A stretch of DNA of 64,000 nt from Rhizohabitans arisaemae. GTDB lineage: Bacteria > Actinomycetota > Actinomycetes > Streptosporangiales > Streptosporangiaceae. This document shows positions 8,026 to 16,433 of the stretch, in pieces. The notes beneath the pieces are model-generated. The model searched no databases. It saw nothing but the letters and a program-made list of their open reading frames with translations, and was not told the DNA's origin. Numbering within the stretch: the first letter of the stretch is position 1; each line of letters starts with the position of its first letter. The stretch spans positions 682,001 through 746,000 of the forward strand of contig NZ_BLRH01000060.1 of NCBI RefSeq assembly GCF_025996515.1. The letters run 5' to 3'. A program made the translations under genes and the position numbers.

Positions 8026-9426
8026 ATGAACAGGATCCGATCGCGGCTCCTCCCCGCCCTGGCCGCGACCGTACTCGCCCTCACCGCCTGCTCATCCGAC
8101 CCGGGCACGGGCACGGGTGCGGGCAAGAGCGCCGACTCGAACACCGCCCCGGTGGAGATCCGCTGGTTCTGCTGCCTCGGCACCGGCGAGCAAGCCGAAC
8201 AGGTGAAAGCGCAGCAGAAGGTCGTCAACGACTTCAACGCGAGCCAGCGCAAAATCAAGGTGAGTCTGGAGGTCGTCAGCTACAACAACGCCCGAGACAC
8301 CCTGTCCACCCAGATCGCCTCCGGGAACGGCCCCGACATCGCCGGCCCGGTCGGCATCGGCGGGGCCGCCGCCTTCCACGGCCAGTGGCTCGACCTCGGA
8401 CCCCTCATCAAGGAGAGCGGTTTCGACCTCAGTCCGTTCGCCGCCGGGTCGGTGGACCTGTACAAGATCGGTGAGGTGCAGGAGGGCATCCCGTTCGCGA
8501 TCTACCCCTCGATGATGTTCTACAAGGCCGACATGTTCGAGGAGGCGGGACTCAACGAGCCGCCGCACAAGTACGGCGAGAAATACAAGTGGCCGGACGG
8601 CCGCGAGTCGGAGTGGAACTACGAAACCCTCAAGGAGCTGGCGCTCAAACTCACCGTCGACAAGAACGGCAAGGACGCCACCGAAGCCGGTTTCGACCCA
8701 AAGAACATCGTGCAGTACGGCTTCGAGCCGTCCCGCGACGACCTGCGCTACCAGGGTGCCGCGTTCGGCGCGGGAACGCTGGACTCGGGTGACGGCAAGA
8801 CCGTGAAGATCCCGGACTCGTACGCCGATGCCTGGCGCTACTTCTACGACGGCATGTGGAAGGACAAGTTCATCATGACCGGGCCGGTCTTCGAGACCGA
8901 CCAGTTCAACGGCGAAGGCGCCGCCTTCTTCTCCGGGCATGTCGCGATGAGTGCGAACTTCCTCTGGACGACGTACGGCGTCGCGGGGGCGGGCAAGGAC
9001 TGGAACCTCGCCGCGATGCCCTCGCACAAGGGGAAGACCACCTCACCCACGAGCGCGGACACCTTCCGGATCCTGGCCAAGAGCAAGCACCCCAAAGAGG
9101 CGTTCGAGTTCCTGAGCTACCTGGTGGGCAAGGCCTCGAAAGAGCTGCTCACCGCGTACGGGGCGATGCCCGCCCGCACCGCCGACCAGGACGCCTTCTT
9201 CACCACACTGGCCACCCAGTTCACCAACACCGTCGACTGGCAGGTGACGAAGGACAGCGTACAGTTCGCTGACAATCCGCACTCCGAGTCGCATACCACC
9301 AAGTACAACCAGACGATCACCATTCTGGGGACATACCGGAGCCGATGGATGACCCAGCCTGGGCTGAACATGGACGACGAGCTCGCCAAGCTGCAGAAAG
9401 AGATCCAGACCGTCTGGAACGGCTAG
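8026..9426 (+). CDS. Sugar ABC transporter substrate-binding lipoprotein
   Basis: The 466-residue precursor has a lipoprotein signal (RSRLLPALAATVLALTAC; lipobox LTAC, lipidated Cys 22), followed by a low-complexity Gly/Thr linker. It belongs to extracellular solute-binding protein family 1 (MalE/UgpB-like): a GNGPDIAGP ligand-region segment, and FAIYPSMMFYKADMFEEAGL in the hinge half. An ATG with AAGGAG nearby defines the start. It should deliver an oligosaccharide to the two permeases encoded next. The chitobiose-like nature of the ligand is only inferred from the deacetylase and kinase nearby. Confidence 0.92.
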   Translation: MNRIRSRLLPALAATVLALTACSSDPGTGTGAGKSADSNTAPVEIRWFCCLGTGEQAEQVKAQQKVVNDFNASQRKIKVSLEVVSYNNARDTLSTQIASGNGPDIAGPVGIGGAAAFHGQWLDLGPLIKESGFDLSPFAAGSVDLYKIGEVQEGIPFAIYPSMMFYKADMFEEAGLNEPPHKYGEKYKWPDGRESEWNYETLKELALKLTVDKNGKDATEAGFDPKNIVQYGFEPSRDDLRYQGAAFGAGTLDSGDGKTVKIPDSYADAWRYFYDGMWKDKFIMTGPVFETDQFNGEGAAFFSGHVAMSANFLWTTYGVAGAGKDWNLAAMPSHKGKTTSPTSADTFRILAKSKHPKEAFEFLSYLVGKASKELLTAYGAMPARTADQDAFFTTLATQFTNTVDWQVTKDSVQFADNPHSESHTTKYNQTITILGTYRSRWMTQPGLNMDDELAKLQKEIQTVWNG

Positions 9427-9470
9427 CCCCGACTCCCCCTGAAGGTCGTCTCCTCCCGAAAGGCTTCCCG

Positions 9471-10400
9471 ATGACCGCCATCCGCACCCGCAGGCGGATC
9501 CCGATGACACTGATGGCCCGTCGGGAAGCCCGGCACGGATACCTGTTCATTCTCCCCTGGATCATCGGCTTCCTCGCCTTCACCGCGATCCCGATGGCCG
9601 CCACCTTCGTCTTCACGTTTCTCAACATCTCGCTGAACCAGCAGGAGCCGATCGCCTTCGTCGGCCTCGACAACTACCGGCGGCTCCTCGGCGACGAGCA
9701 GGCGTGGTCCTCCCTCGGAGTGACCTTCCGCTTCGCACTGCTCTGGCTGCCGGTCGTGATCGTCGTCCCGTTCCTGCTCGCGCTGGCCGTCAACAGCAAG
9801 AGCATCCGCGGCAGCTCCCTGATGCGGGTCCTGCTGTTCATGCCGTACGTCGTGCCGTTCGTGGCCAGCGCGCTGATCTGGCAGAACATGCTCGTCGACA
9901 ACGGCTGGGTGAACCGCGCGCTCGGCTGGATCGGCATCTCCCCGCCGAGCTGGCTGAACGACCCCACCTGGGTCATCCCCGGCCTGGTGATGATGGGGTT
10001 CTGGGGATTGGGCGCCGGAATCATCATCAACCTGGCCGGGTTGCGCGGGATCCCCACCGAGCTGTACGACGCGGCCCGCCTGGACGGGGCGGGCTGGTGG
10101 CGGCAGCTCCGCCACGTGACCATCCCGATGATGTCGCCGGTGCTCTTCTACACGATGATCCTCGCCGTGGTGGAGGTCATGCAGTACTTCCTCGTCCCCC
10201 TGGTGCTCTTCAACGGCACCGGTGACCCGGCCGGCGCGACCCGGTTCTTCAATCTCTACCTGTACCAGACCTTCTTCACCTACCAGGAGATGTCCTATGG
10301 CTCGACGCTCGCCTGGCTGCTCTTCGTCATCACCCTCGTCGTGACCCTCCTGCTGTTCCGGGTGTCGCGGCACTGGGTCCACTACGCGGGCGAAAGGTGA
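9471..10400 (+). CDS. Sugar ABC transporter permease (MalF type)
   Basis: The 309-residue membrane protein has six predicted segments beginning GYLFILPWIIGFLAF. The binding-protein-dependent permease (EAA) loop is present as ELYDAARLDGAGWWRQLRHV, followed by TIPMMSPVLFYT. The ATG at 9471 is chosen because the protein then begins with a short basic tail before the first helix; a longer reading into the binding-protein gene is rejected. AAAGG lies a few bases upstream. It forms a heterodimeric channel with the next permease. No ATPase gene is in the locus, so a shared MsiK-type ATPase encoded elsewhere is expected. Confidence 0.9.
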   Translation: MTAIRTRRRIPMTLMARREARHGYLFILPWIIGFLAFTAIPMAATFVFTFLNISLNQQEPIAFVGLDNYRRLLGDEQAWSSLGVTFRFALLWLPVVIVVPFLLALAVNSKSIRGSSLMRVLLFMPYVVPFVASALIWQNMLVDNGWVNRALGWIGISPPSWLNDPTWVIPGLVMMGFWGLGAGIIINLAGLRGIPTELYDAARLDGAGWWRQLRHVTIPMMSPVLFYTMILAVVEVMQYFLVPLVLFNGTGDPAGATRFFNLYLYQTFFTYQEMSYGSTLAWLLFVITLVVTLLLFRVSRHWVHYAGER

Positions 10401-10404
10401 TCCG

Positions 10405-11472
10405 GTGACCTCACAGAGCCTGCGGGCCCGCCGCGTCATGGAACGGGCGGACGTGGCCCGGAAGATCCGGGTCGCCTTGATGACGATCGCGATGTTCGCC
10501 GTCGTGGCGGCGATCCTGTCGCCGCTGGCGCAGATGGCCCTGTCGTCGGTGAAGAGCAAGGAGCAGATCTCTCAGGCGTACTCCCCGGTCCTGCCGTCCG
10601 ACCCCAGGACCTATGCCCACGACGGCGAGACCTACGACGTCTACCGGGTCCCGATCGACGGCGAGGAGCGCGAACTGGCCCTGGTGAAGAAGGGCCGTAC
10701 CGAGAGCGAGTTCATCGACCCCGACAACCCCGGACGTGGACCGATCACCTGGCAGGGCTCCTGGCGGAACCTCGAACCGAGCTGGACGCTCGCCCCCAAG
10801 TGGTCCAACTACGCGGAGGTGTGGGGGCTGATCGACTACCCGAGGCTGCTGTTCAACACCGTCGCCCTGGCGGTGATCAGCACGATCGGCACCGTGATCT
10901 CGTGCACCCTGGTCGCGTACGGCTTCGCACGGTTCCGGTTCCCCGGCCGGGGGCCGCTGTTCACCCTGCTCATCGCCACCGTCTTCCTGCCCACCGCGGT
11001 CACGCTCATCCCGACGTACACCGTGTACGCGCAGATCGGCTGGGTGGGCACCTGGCTTCCGCTGCTCGTCCCGACGTTCTTCGGCAACGCCTACAACGTC
11101 TTCCTGCTCCGCCAGTACTTCATGACCATCCCGCGGGCGATGGACGAAGCGGCCTCGATCGACGGGGCGGGACCGCTGCGCACCCTGGTCTCGGTGATCG
11201 TGCCGCAGGCCTGGCCGGCGATCACCGCGGTCACCCTGTTCAACTTCGTCTACACCTGGAACGACTACTTCACCCCGCTGATCTACCTGTCCGGCCAGCC
11301 GGACCTGCAGCCGCTCCAGGTGGGGCTGGCCGCCTTCAACGGCCTGTTCTACACCAACCCCGCCTACATCCAGGCCGGCACGATGATGACGATCGCGGTT
11401 CCCGTGGTCCTGTTCGTCTTCTTCCAGCGCACCTTCGTCCGCGGCATCATGGCCACCGGAGTCGAGAAGTGA
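10405..11472 (+). CDS. Sugar ABC transporter permease (MalG type) with large extracellular insert
   Basis: The 355-residue permease starts at a GTG four bases after the previous stop. After the first membrane helix (about residues 28-50) there is an unusually long polar segment of roughly 90 residues before helix 2. The EAA loop appears as AMDEAASIDGAGPLRTLVSV, and five more helices follow. Typical MalG proteins are 275-300 residues, so the insert accounts for the extra length. It pairs with the MalF-type permease. The next gene overlaps its stop by GTGA, so the kinase is translationally coupled to import. Confidence 0.9.
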   Translation: MTSQSLRARRVMERADVARKIRVALMTIAMFAVVAAILSPLAQMALSSVKSKEQISQAYSPVLPSDPRTYAHDGETYDVYRVPIDGEERELALVKKGRTESEFIDPDNPGRGPITWQGSWRNLEPSWTLAPKWSNYAEVWGLIDYPRLLFNTVALAVISTIGTVISCTLVAYGFARFRFPGRGPLFTLLIATVFLPTAVTLIPTYTVYAQIGWVGTWLPLLVPTFFGNAYNVFLLRQYFMTIPRAMDEAASIDGAGPLRTLVSVIVPQAWPAITAVTLFNFVYTWNDYFTPLIYLSGQPDLQPLQVGLAAFNGLFYTNPAYIQAGTMMTIAVPVVLFVFFQRTFVRGIMATGVEK

Positions 11473-12494
11473 CCACACCCGCCCTTCACCCCACCGCACC
11501 GGCCGTGCTCGCGGTCGACGGCGGTAACTCCAAGGCCGACGTCTGCCTCATCGCCGCGGACGGCCGGCTCCTCTCCTCCGTCCGCGGCCCGACCGTCTCC
11601 CATCAGGCCGTCGGAATGGAGGAGGGGATGCGCAGGTTGGACGAGCTCCTCCGGCAGGTGGCCCGGGAGGCCGGGCAGGACGCCGAGCGCGGCCCGGTGG
11701 CGCCGATCGGCGTGTACGCACTGGCCGGGGCCGACTACCCCGACGACGTCCGCCGGCTCGAAGCGGCCATCGGCGGGCTCGGCGCGACCGAGCGGACGGT
11801 GGTCGTCAACGACTGCCTGGCCGCCCTGCGCGCCGGCGCCCCGCGGGGCTGGGGCATCGCCCTCATCTGCGGCGAGGGGGTCAACGCCGTCGGCGTCGCC
11901 CCGGACGGGCGGAGCTCCGGATTCCCCGCGCTGGGGGAGATCTCCGGTGATTGGGGCGGCGGCTACGGCATCGGCATGACCGGTCATATCGCGGCCGTCC
12001 GCGCCGAGGACGGCCGGGGCGCCCCGACGACCCTGGAGACTTTGGTCCCCCGGCACTTCGGCTGCCCGTCGCCCGCCGCCCTCGTCGCGGAGCTCTACGC
12101 GGACCGGATCTCGGCCGACCGGCTCGGCGAGCTCGCGCCGATCGTGTTCGAGGCGGCGTACGGCGGCGACGACGTGGCACATGCGATCGTCGCCAGGCTC
12201 GCAGACGAGCTCACCGCGATGGCCGGCGCCCTCGCCCGCAGGCTCGACCTGGTGGATCTCGAGGTGGACGTCGTGCTCAGCGGCGGCGTCTTCCGCACCG
12301 GCTACACCCCGCTGTTCGATCTGCTCCAGGCCGGAGTCCATCGGACCGTCCCCGCCGCCCGGATCGCCCGGCTGACCGTCCCGCCCGTCCTCGGCGCCGG
12401 CCTGCTTGGCCTGGACCGCCTCGGGATCACGGCCTCGATCACCGGGACGACGGAGATCCCCTCGGCTGCCTCGTTCGCCGGTACGGGGACGTGA
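11469..12494 (+). CDS. BadF/BadG/BcrA-type ATPase fold kinase (N-acetylglucosamine kinase-like)
   Basis: The 341-residue protein has the ASKHA kinase fold: phosphate-1 motif LAVDGGNSKADVCLI at the N-terminus, a NDCLAALRAGAP segment, the SGDWGGGYGIG phosphate-2 loop and a DVVLSGGVFR motif. It matches the BadF/BcrA family to which eukaryotic and bacterial N-acetylglucosamine kinases belong. The GTG overlaps the permease stop. Its likely job is to phosphorylate the imported sugar with ATP, giving the phosphorylated substrate that GH4 enzymes usually need. It is the last gene of the plus arm, followed by strong hairpins. Confidence 0.85.
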   Translation: MTTPALHPTAPAVLAVDGGNSKADVCLIAADGRLLSSVRGPTVSHQAVGMEEGMRRLDELLRQVAREAGQDAERGPVAPIGVYALAGADYPDDVRRLEAAIGGLGATERTVVVNDCLAALRAGAPRGWGIALICGEGVNAVGVAPDGRSSGFPALGEISGDWGGGYGIGMTGHIAAVRAEDGRGAPTTLETLVPRHFGCPSPAALVAELYADRISADRLGELAPIVFEAAYGGDDVAHAIVARLADELTAMAGALARRLDLVDLEVDVVLSGGVFRTGYTPLFDLLQAGVHRTVPAARIARLTVPPVLGAGLLGLDRLGITASITGTTEIPSAASFAGTGT

Positions 12495-12557
12495 CCTGCC
12501 AGAACGTTGCCTGACCACCGCCACGTGCGGTCTAGACCCCCGGCGGCGCAACCCCAT

Positions 12558-12614
12558 GCCCGCGCCGTCGGGAACCCGTGATCGGCGCGGGCCGGGACTT
12601 GACGGCCCGCGCCG
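12558..12614. terminator. Two mutually exclusive GC hairpins between convergent operons
   Basis: GCCCGCGCCG (12558-12567) can pair with CGGCGCGGGC (12583-12592). The same central arm, extended to CGGCGCGGGCCG (12583-12594), pairs over 12 bp with CGGCCCGCGCCG (12603-12614) across an 8-nt loop. The element lies between the sugar operon and the convergent paaE gene and is most simply a bidirectional terminator. Confidence 0.6.
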
Positions 12615-12682
12615 GTCCGGCCACGTCTCCGACCCCGCCGATCCGACCCCGGTTCCGGCCGAGAATCCCCAGGCCGGACGCC

Positions 12683-13756
12683 CTACCGGTCGTAGTCGAC
12701 GGTGAGGGTGTCGGAGAGAGGGATGGACTGGCAGGTGAGGACGTACCCGGCGTCGATCTCGGCGCGGTCGAGGGCGAAGTTGCGGCGCATGTGCACCTCG
12801 CCGTCTGTGACCAGGGCCCGGCAGGTCCCGCAGACGCCGCCCTTGCAGGCGAAGGGCAGGTCGGGCCGGACCCGCTGGGCGCCCTCCAGCACGGTGCGGT
12901 CCCTGGGAAGGGCGCACGTGGTGGTACGGCCGTCGAGCACCACGACGGCCTGGACGACCGACCCGGCGGGTGCCTCGTCGGCGTGCCGGATCGGCTCGGG
13001 CGGCACGTCGTCGGCGTAGAAGAGCTCCTGGTGGATCCGCTCCTCCGGCACGCCGAGTCCTTCCAGCACGTCCCGGGCGTCCCGCACCATCCCGTACGGC
13101 CCGCAGAGCCACCAGTGGTCGACGGCGCCCGCGGGAAGGAGGGCGTCGACGAGCAGGGTCAGCCGCTCGGCGTCGAGACGGCCGGAGAGCACCTCGGCCT
13201 CCCGGGATTCCCGGGAGAGGACGTGGGCCAGCTGCAGCCGTCCCGGGTGGCGGTCCTTCAGGTCGGCGAGTTCGTCGGCGAACATGACGGTGTCCGTACG
13301 GCGGTTGCCGTAGAGCAGGGTCACCGTGGACTCGGTGTCCGCGGCGAGGACCGAGGCGGCGATGGAGAGCATCGGGGTGATGCCGGAGCCCGCGGCGAGC
13401 AGCACGTGGTGCCCGGGTGTGTCCAGCGTGGGGGTGAACCGCCCGGTGGGCGGCAGCACCTGGAGCACGTCGCCCGGCCGTACCTCGTGGACCAGCCAGT
13501 CGGAGAAGAGGCCGCCGGGGACCGCGCGCACGCCGATCCGGGGTGGGGCGCCGGCCGGGGCGCAGATCGAGTAGGACCGCCGCTCGTCCCGCCCGTCCAC
13601 CTCGCGGCGGAGGGTGAGCGACTGACCGGGGGCGAAGGCGTACGCTTCGGCGAGTCCGGCGGGGACGTCGAAGGTGACGGCCACCGCGTCGTCGCAGAGC
13701 CGTTCGACGGCGGCCACCCGAAGCGGGTGGAAGACCGGACGTGAACGCACGCCCAT
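12683..13756 (-). CDS. paaE: PaaE, reductase of phenylacetyl-CoA epoxidase
   Basis: The 357-residue reductase carries electrons from NADPH to the PaaAC epoxidase. Domains in order: FAD-binding (flavin motif RRSYSICAPAG about residue 65), NAD(P)-binding (LLAAGSGITPMLSIAAS about 120), and a C-terminal plant-type [2Fe-2S] ferredoxin with CKGGVCGTC plus the fourth Cys in YVLTCQS. This FAD-NAD-ferredoxin order is typical of PaaE. Its ATG overlaps the paaD stop by one base (TGATG). It is the last gene of the paaABCDE unit and converges on the sugar operon. Confidence 0.95.
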   Translation of the reverse strand: MGVRSRPVFHPLRVAAVERLCDDAVAVTFDVPAGLAEAYAFAPGQSLTLRREVDGRDERRSYSICAPAGAPPRIGVRAVPGGLFSDWLVHEVRPGDVLQVLPPTGRFTPTLDTPGHHVLLAAGSGITPMLSIAASVLAADTESTVTLLYGNRRTDTVMFADELADLKDRHPGRLQLAHVLSRESREAEVLSGRLDAERLTLLVDALLPAGAVDHWWLCGPYGMVRDARDVLEGLGVPEERIHQELFYADDVPPEPIRHADEAPAGSVVQAVVVLDGRTTTCALPRDRTVLEGAQRVRPDLPFACKGGVCGTCRALVTDGEVHMRRNFALDRAEIDAGYVLTCQSIPLSDTLTVDYDR

Positions 13757-14259
13757 CAGATCTCCTTCAGGTGTTCGAAGGGTTCCAGGCAGCTCCGGCA
13801 GCGCCGGAGGGCCTTGCACGAGGTGGCACCGAACCGGGACGTCTCCGTCGTGTCGGCGGAGCCGCAGCGGGGGCACGGCACCGCGGCTCTCCGGGTGAGG
13901 GTGAGCGCCACCGGGACGGGCCCGGGGGCCCGGCCGGGTGGGGCGATACCGTGTTCGGCGAGTTTGCGCCGACCGGCCGGGGTGATCCAGTCGGTGGTCC
14001 ACGGCGGGTTGAGCACGGTCCGCAGGCGGACGTCGGCGAACCCCGCCGCCTGGAGCCTGGCCGTCACCGCGGCCCGCATCTCCGCCATCGCGGGGCAGCC
14101 GGAGTAGGTCGGGGTGAGGCTCACCGTGACCGCGCCGTCGGGGTCCACCGCCACGTCGCGGAGCACGCCGAGGTCGGCGAGGGTCAGCATGGGGAGTTCG
14201 GGGTCGACGACCTCCGCCGCGACCTCGCGGGCGCGGAGCAGCCCCGGGGCGGTCACCAT
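13756..14259 (-). CDS. paaD: PaaD, phenylacetyl-CoA epoxidase maturation factor
   Basis: The 167-residue protein belongs to the PaaD/MIP18-type (DUF59) iron-sulfur assembly family. It has DPELPMLTLADLGVLRDV near the N-terminus and the TYSGCPAM cysteine motif, plus a C-terminal four-Cys cluster beginning CPRCGSADT. PaaD is needed for activity of the epoxidase complex, probably for cluster delivery. It overlaps the end of paaC by seven bases (ATGGTGA); the ATG at 14259 is preferred over the adjacent GTG. The zinc-ribbon-like tail is usual for this family. Confidence 0.93.
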   Translation of the reverse strand: MVTAPGLLRAREVAAEVVDPELPMLTLADLGVLRDVAVDPDGAVTVSLTPTYSGCPAMAEMRAAVTARLQAAGFADVRLRTVLNPPWTTDWITPAGRRKLAEHGIAPPGRAPGPVPVALTLTRRAAVPCPRCGSADTTETSRFGATSCKALRRCRSCLEPFEHLKEI

Positions 14260-15107
14260 GTCGCCTCCGGGTGGGCCCGGGCCACGCTCTGCAGCTCGGC
14301 CAGGAGCGGCGCGAGGTGCTCGGTGTGCTCGCCGTCCCGCCCCGACCCGGGCACCGGGGTCGCCTCGGGCACGGTCAGGCCGGTCTCGGCGGCGACGGAG
14401 GCGAGCACCGCGGCCACGTCCTGCGCGGTGGCCCCCGGCTCGACGCCGAACCCGGCCTCCGCGGCGGACAGCTCGGCCAGCCAGGGGGCGATCTCGGCGA
14501 AGGCCCGTACCATCCTGGCCCTGGACTCCTCGGTCCCGTCGCCGAGCCGCAGCGCCCACTGGGCGGCGTACTCGCGGTGGTAGGCGAGCTCCTTCACGGC
14601 CTTGGCGGCGACGGCGGCCAGAACGGGGTCGGCGGCCGAGGTGAGCCGGGCGAACAGCGCCAGCCGCCAGCTGGACAGGACCAGCAGCCGGGTGATCGAG
14701 AACGCGAAGTCGCCGTTCGGCAGCTCGGCGAGGCGGACGTTGCGGAAGTCCGCCGGGTCGCGGAAGTAGGCGAGGGCGTCCTCGTCCCGGCCGGCCCCCT
14801 CCGCCTGTCCCGCGCGGGACAGCAACAGCCTGGCCTGGCCGAGCAGGTCGAGGCCGATGTTGGCGAGGGCGACCTCCTCCTCCAGCTCGGGGGCGCGGGT
14901 GCACCATTCGGCCAGCCGCTGCGAGCTGATCAGCGCGTCGTCGCCGAGGGCCAGGCAGTAGGCCGCGAGGGCGTCCCGGTCGACGCCGTCCGGGACGGTG
15001 GTGTCCACGCCGTGCAGCGGGTCCTCGAAACCCGTGCCGAACGCCCACCGGGCGTCGCCGCCGGCGTCGCCCTCGGTGAGGGAGAGATATACGTGATCGT
15101 CGTTCAT
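14253..15107 (-). CDS. paaC: PaaC, structural subunit of phenylacetyl-CoA epoxidase
   Basis: The 284-residue protein is a ferritin-like helical subunit that pairs with PaaA. Segments such as EVALANIGLDLLGQARLLLSR and KAVKELAYHREYAAQWALRLG match PaaC, which keeps the fold but not the full diiron site of PaaA. The ATG at 15107 follows the paaB stop closely and is preceded by GAGG. In the complex, PaaA and PaaC form the core that epoxidises the ring of phenylacetyl-CoA. Confidence 0.94.
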   Translation of the reverse strand: MNDDHVYLSLTEGDAGGDARWAFGTGFEDPLHGVDTTVPDGVDRDALAAYCLALGDDALISSQRLAEWCTRAPELEEEVALANIGLDLLGQARLLLSRAGQAEGAGRDEDALAYFRDPADFRNVRLAELPNGDFAFSITRLLVLSSWRLALFARLTSAADPVLAAVAAKAVKELAYHREYAAQWALRLGDGTEESRARMVRAFAEIAPWLAELSAAEAGFGVEPGATAQDVAAVLASVAAETGLTVPEATPVPGSGRDGEHTEHLAPLLAELQSVARAHPEATW

Positions 15108-15114
15108 GGAGGCC

Positions 15115-15399
15115 TCAGATGTGCGGCACGTCGTCGGGGATCTGGTAAAAGGTCGGGTGCCGGTAGACCTTGTCACCGCTGGGCGCGAAGTACGGATCCT
15201 TCTCGTCCGGGGTGGAGGCGGCGATGGCGTCCGACCGCACCGCCCAGATGCTCACGCCTTCGTTGCGCCGGGTGTAGAGGTCCCGGGCGTGCATGAGCGC
15301 CATCTGCTCGTCGGGCGCCCGGAGCGACCCCACGTGCACGTGGTTGAGTCCCCGCCTACCGCGGATGAAGATCTCAAACAGCGGCCAGTCCTTGCTCAC
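15115..15399 (-). CDS. paaB: PaaB, small subunit of phenylacetyl-CoA epoxidase
   Basis: The 94-residue PaaB has the typical [20 protein letters not shown] start and the [16 protein letters not shown] core. It bridges PaaAC heterodimers in the epoxidase. The start is a GTG at 15399 overlapping the paaA stop (GTGA). A longer reading extending into paaA is rejected because the family begins just here. Confidence 0.95.
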   Translation of the reverse strand: MSKDWPLFEIFIRGRRGLNHVHVGSLRAPDEQMALMHARDLYTRRNEGVSIWAVRSDAIAASTPDEKDPYFAPSGDKVYRHPTFYQIPDDVPHI

Positions 15400-16355
15400 G
15401 CCGCCCGTCCTTCCCGGCCCTTTGCCGCTCGTTTGGCCGCGTAGGCGGTGGCCGCCTCGCGCACCCAGGCTCCGTCCTCGTGCGCGGTCCGCCGCCGCTC
15501 CATCCGCTCGGCGTTGCACGGGCCGTCGCCGCGGATGACCCGCTTGAGCTCGTCCCAGTCGGGGGTGCCGAAGTCGTGGTGGCCGCGCTCGGCGTTCCAG
15601 CGCAGCTCGGGGTCGGGCAGGGTCACGCCGAGCTTCTCGGCCTGCGGGACCGTCATGTCGACGAACCGCTGCCGCAGTTCGTCGTTGGTGTGCCGCTTGA
15701 TCTTCCAGGCCATGGACCTGGCCGAGTTGGGCGAGTCACCGTCCGGCGGGCCGAACATCATCAGCGACGGCCACCACCAGCGGTCCACCGCGTCCTGCAC
15801 CATGGCCCGCTGCCCCTCGGTGCCGCGCATCATGGTCATCAGCAGCTCGTAGCCCTGGCGCTGGTGGAAGGACTCCTCCTTGCAGACCCTGACCATGGCC
15901 CGCGCGTACGGCCCGTAGGAGCTGCGGCAGAGCGGCACCTGGTTGCAGATCGCCGCCCCGTCCACCAGCCAGCCGATCACGCCCACGTCGGCGAAGCTCA
16001 GCGTGGGGTAGTTGAAGATGGAGGAGTACTTCTGCCGCCCGCTGATCAGCCGTTCGGTGAGGTCGTCGCGGTCGGCGCCGAGCGTCTCGGCCGCCGAGTA
16101 CAGGTAGAGCCCGTGGCCGGCCTCGTCCTGCACCTTGGCGAACAGGATCGCCTTGCGGCGGAGCGAAGGGGCGCGGGTGATCCACTCCCCCTCCGGCTGC
16201 ATGCCGATGATCTCCGAGTGGGCGTGCTGGGCGACCTGCCGGATCAAGGTGTCCCGGTAGCCGTCGGGCATCCAGTCGCGGGGCTCGATCCGCTGATCGC
16301 GGCGGATCGTCTCCTCGAAGTGTCCCTGGAGGCCGTCGGCGGCGTGCTCAGTCAT
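15396..16355 (-). CDS. paaA: PaaA, catalytic subunit of phenylacetyl-CoA epoxidase
   Basis: The 319-residue diiron oxygenase subunit uses O2 and electrons from PaaE to form the 1,2-epoxide of phenylacetyl-CoA. Diiron ligand segments are visible: [20 protein letters not shown] (ExxH) and [15 protein letters not shown] (second ExxH). The ATG at 16355 is preferred to the adjacent GTG at 16358, because GGGGGA lies four bases before the ATG. It is the first gene of paaABCDE, and an operator-like site lies just upstream, so this unit probably has its own promoter. Confidence 0.96.
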   Translation of the reverse strand: MTEHAADGLQGHFEETIRRDQRIEPRDWMPDGYRDTLIRQVAQHAHSEIIGMQPEGEWITRAPSLRRKAILFAKVQDEAGHGLYLYSAAETLGADRDDLTERLISGRQKYSSIFNYPTLSFADVGVIGWLVDGAAICNQVPLCRSSYGPYARAMVRVCKEESFHQRQGYELLMTMMRGTEGQRAMVQDAVDRWWWPSLMMFGPPDGDSPNSARSMAWKIKRHTNDELRQRFVDMTVPQAEKLGVTLPDPELRWNAERGHHDFGTPDWDELKRVIRGDGPCNAERMERRRTAHEDGAWVREAATAYAAKRAAKGREGRAA

Positions 16356-16372
16356 CACTCCCCCATTTTCTT

Positions 16373-16391
16373 ACCGACCATTCGTTCAGTA
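16373..16391 (-). promoter_or_regulatory. Operator-like site upstream of paaA
   Basis: Read on the minus strand, this stretch contains CGAATGGTCGGT, identical over 12 bases to a site between paaN and paaI at 20242-20253. It lies about 20 bases before the paaA start, in the 78-nt space after paaH. It probably binds the TetR regulator encoded at 22005. Sequence identity is seen; binding is inferred. Confidence 0.6.
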
Positions 16392-16433
16392 ATTCAGTTT
16401 TGCGCACTTTGTCCCCTCTGACAAGGGGGTGGG

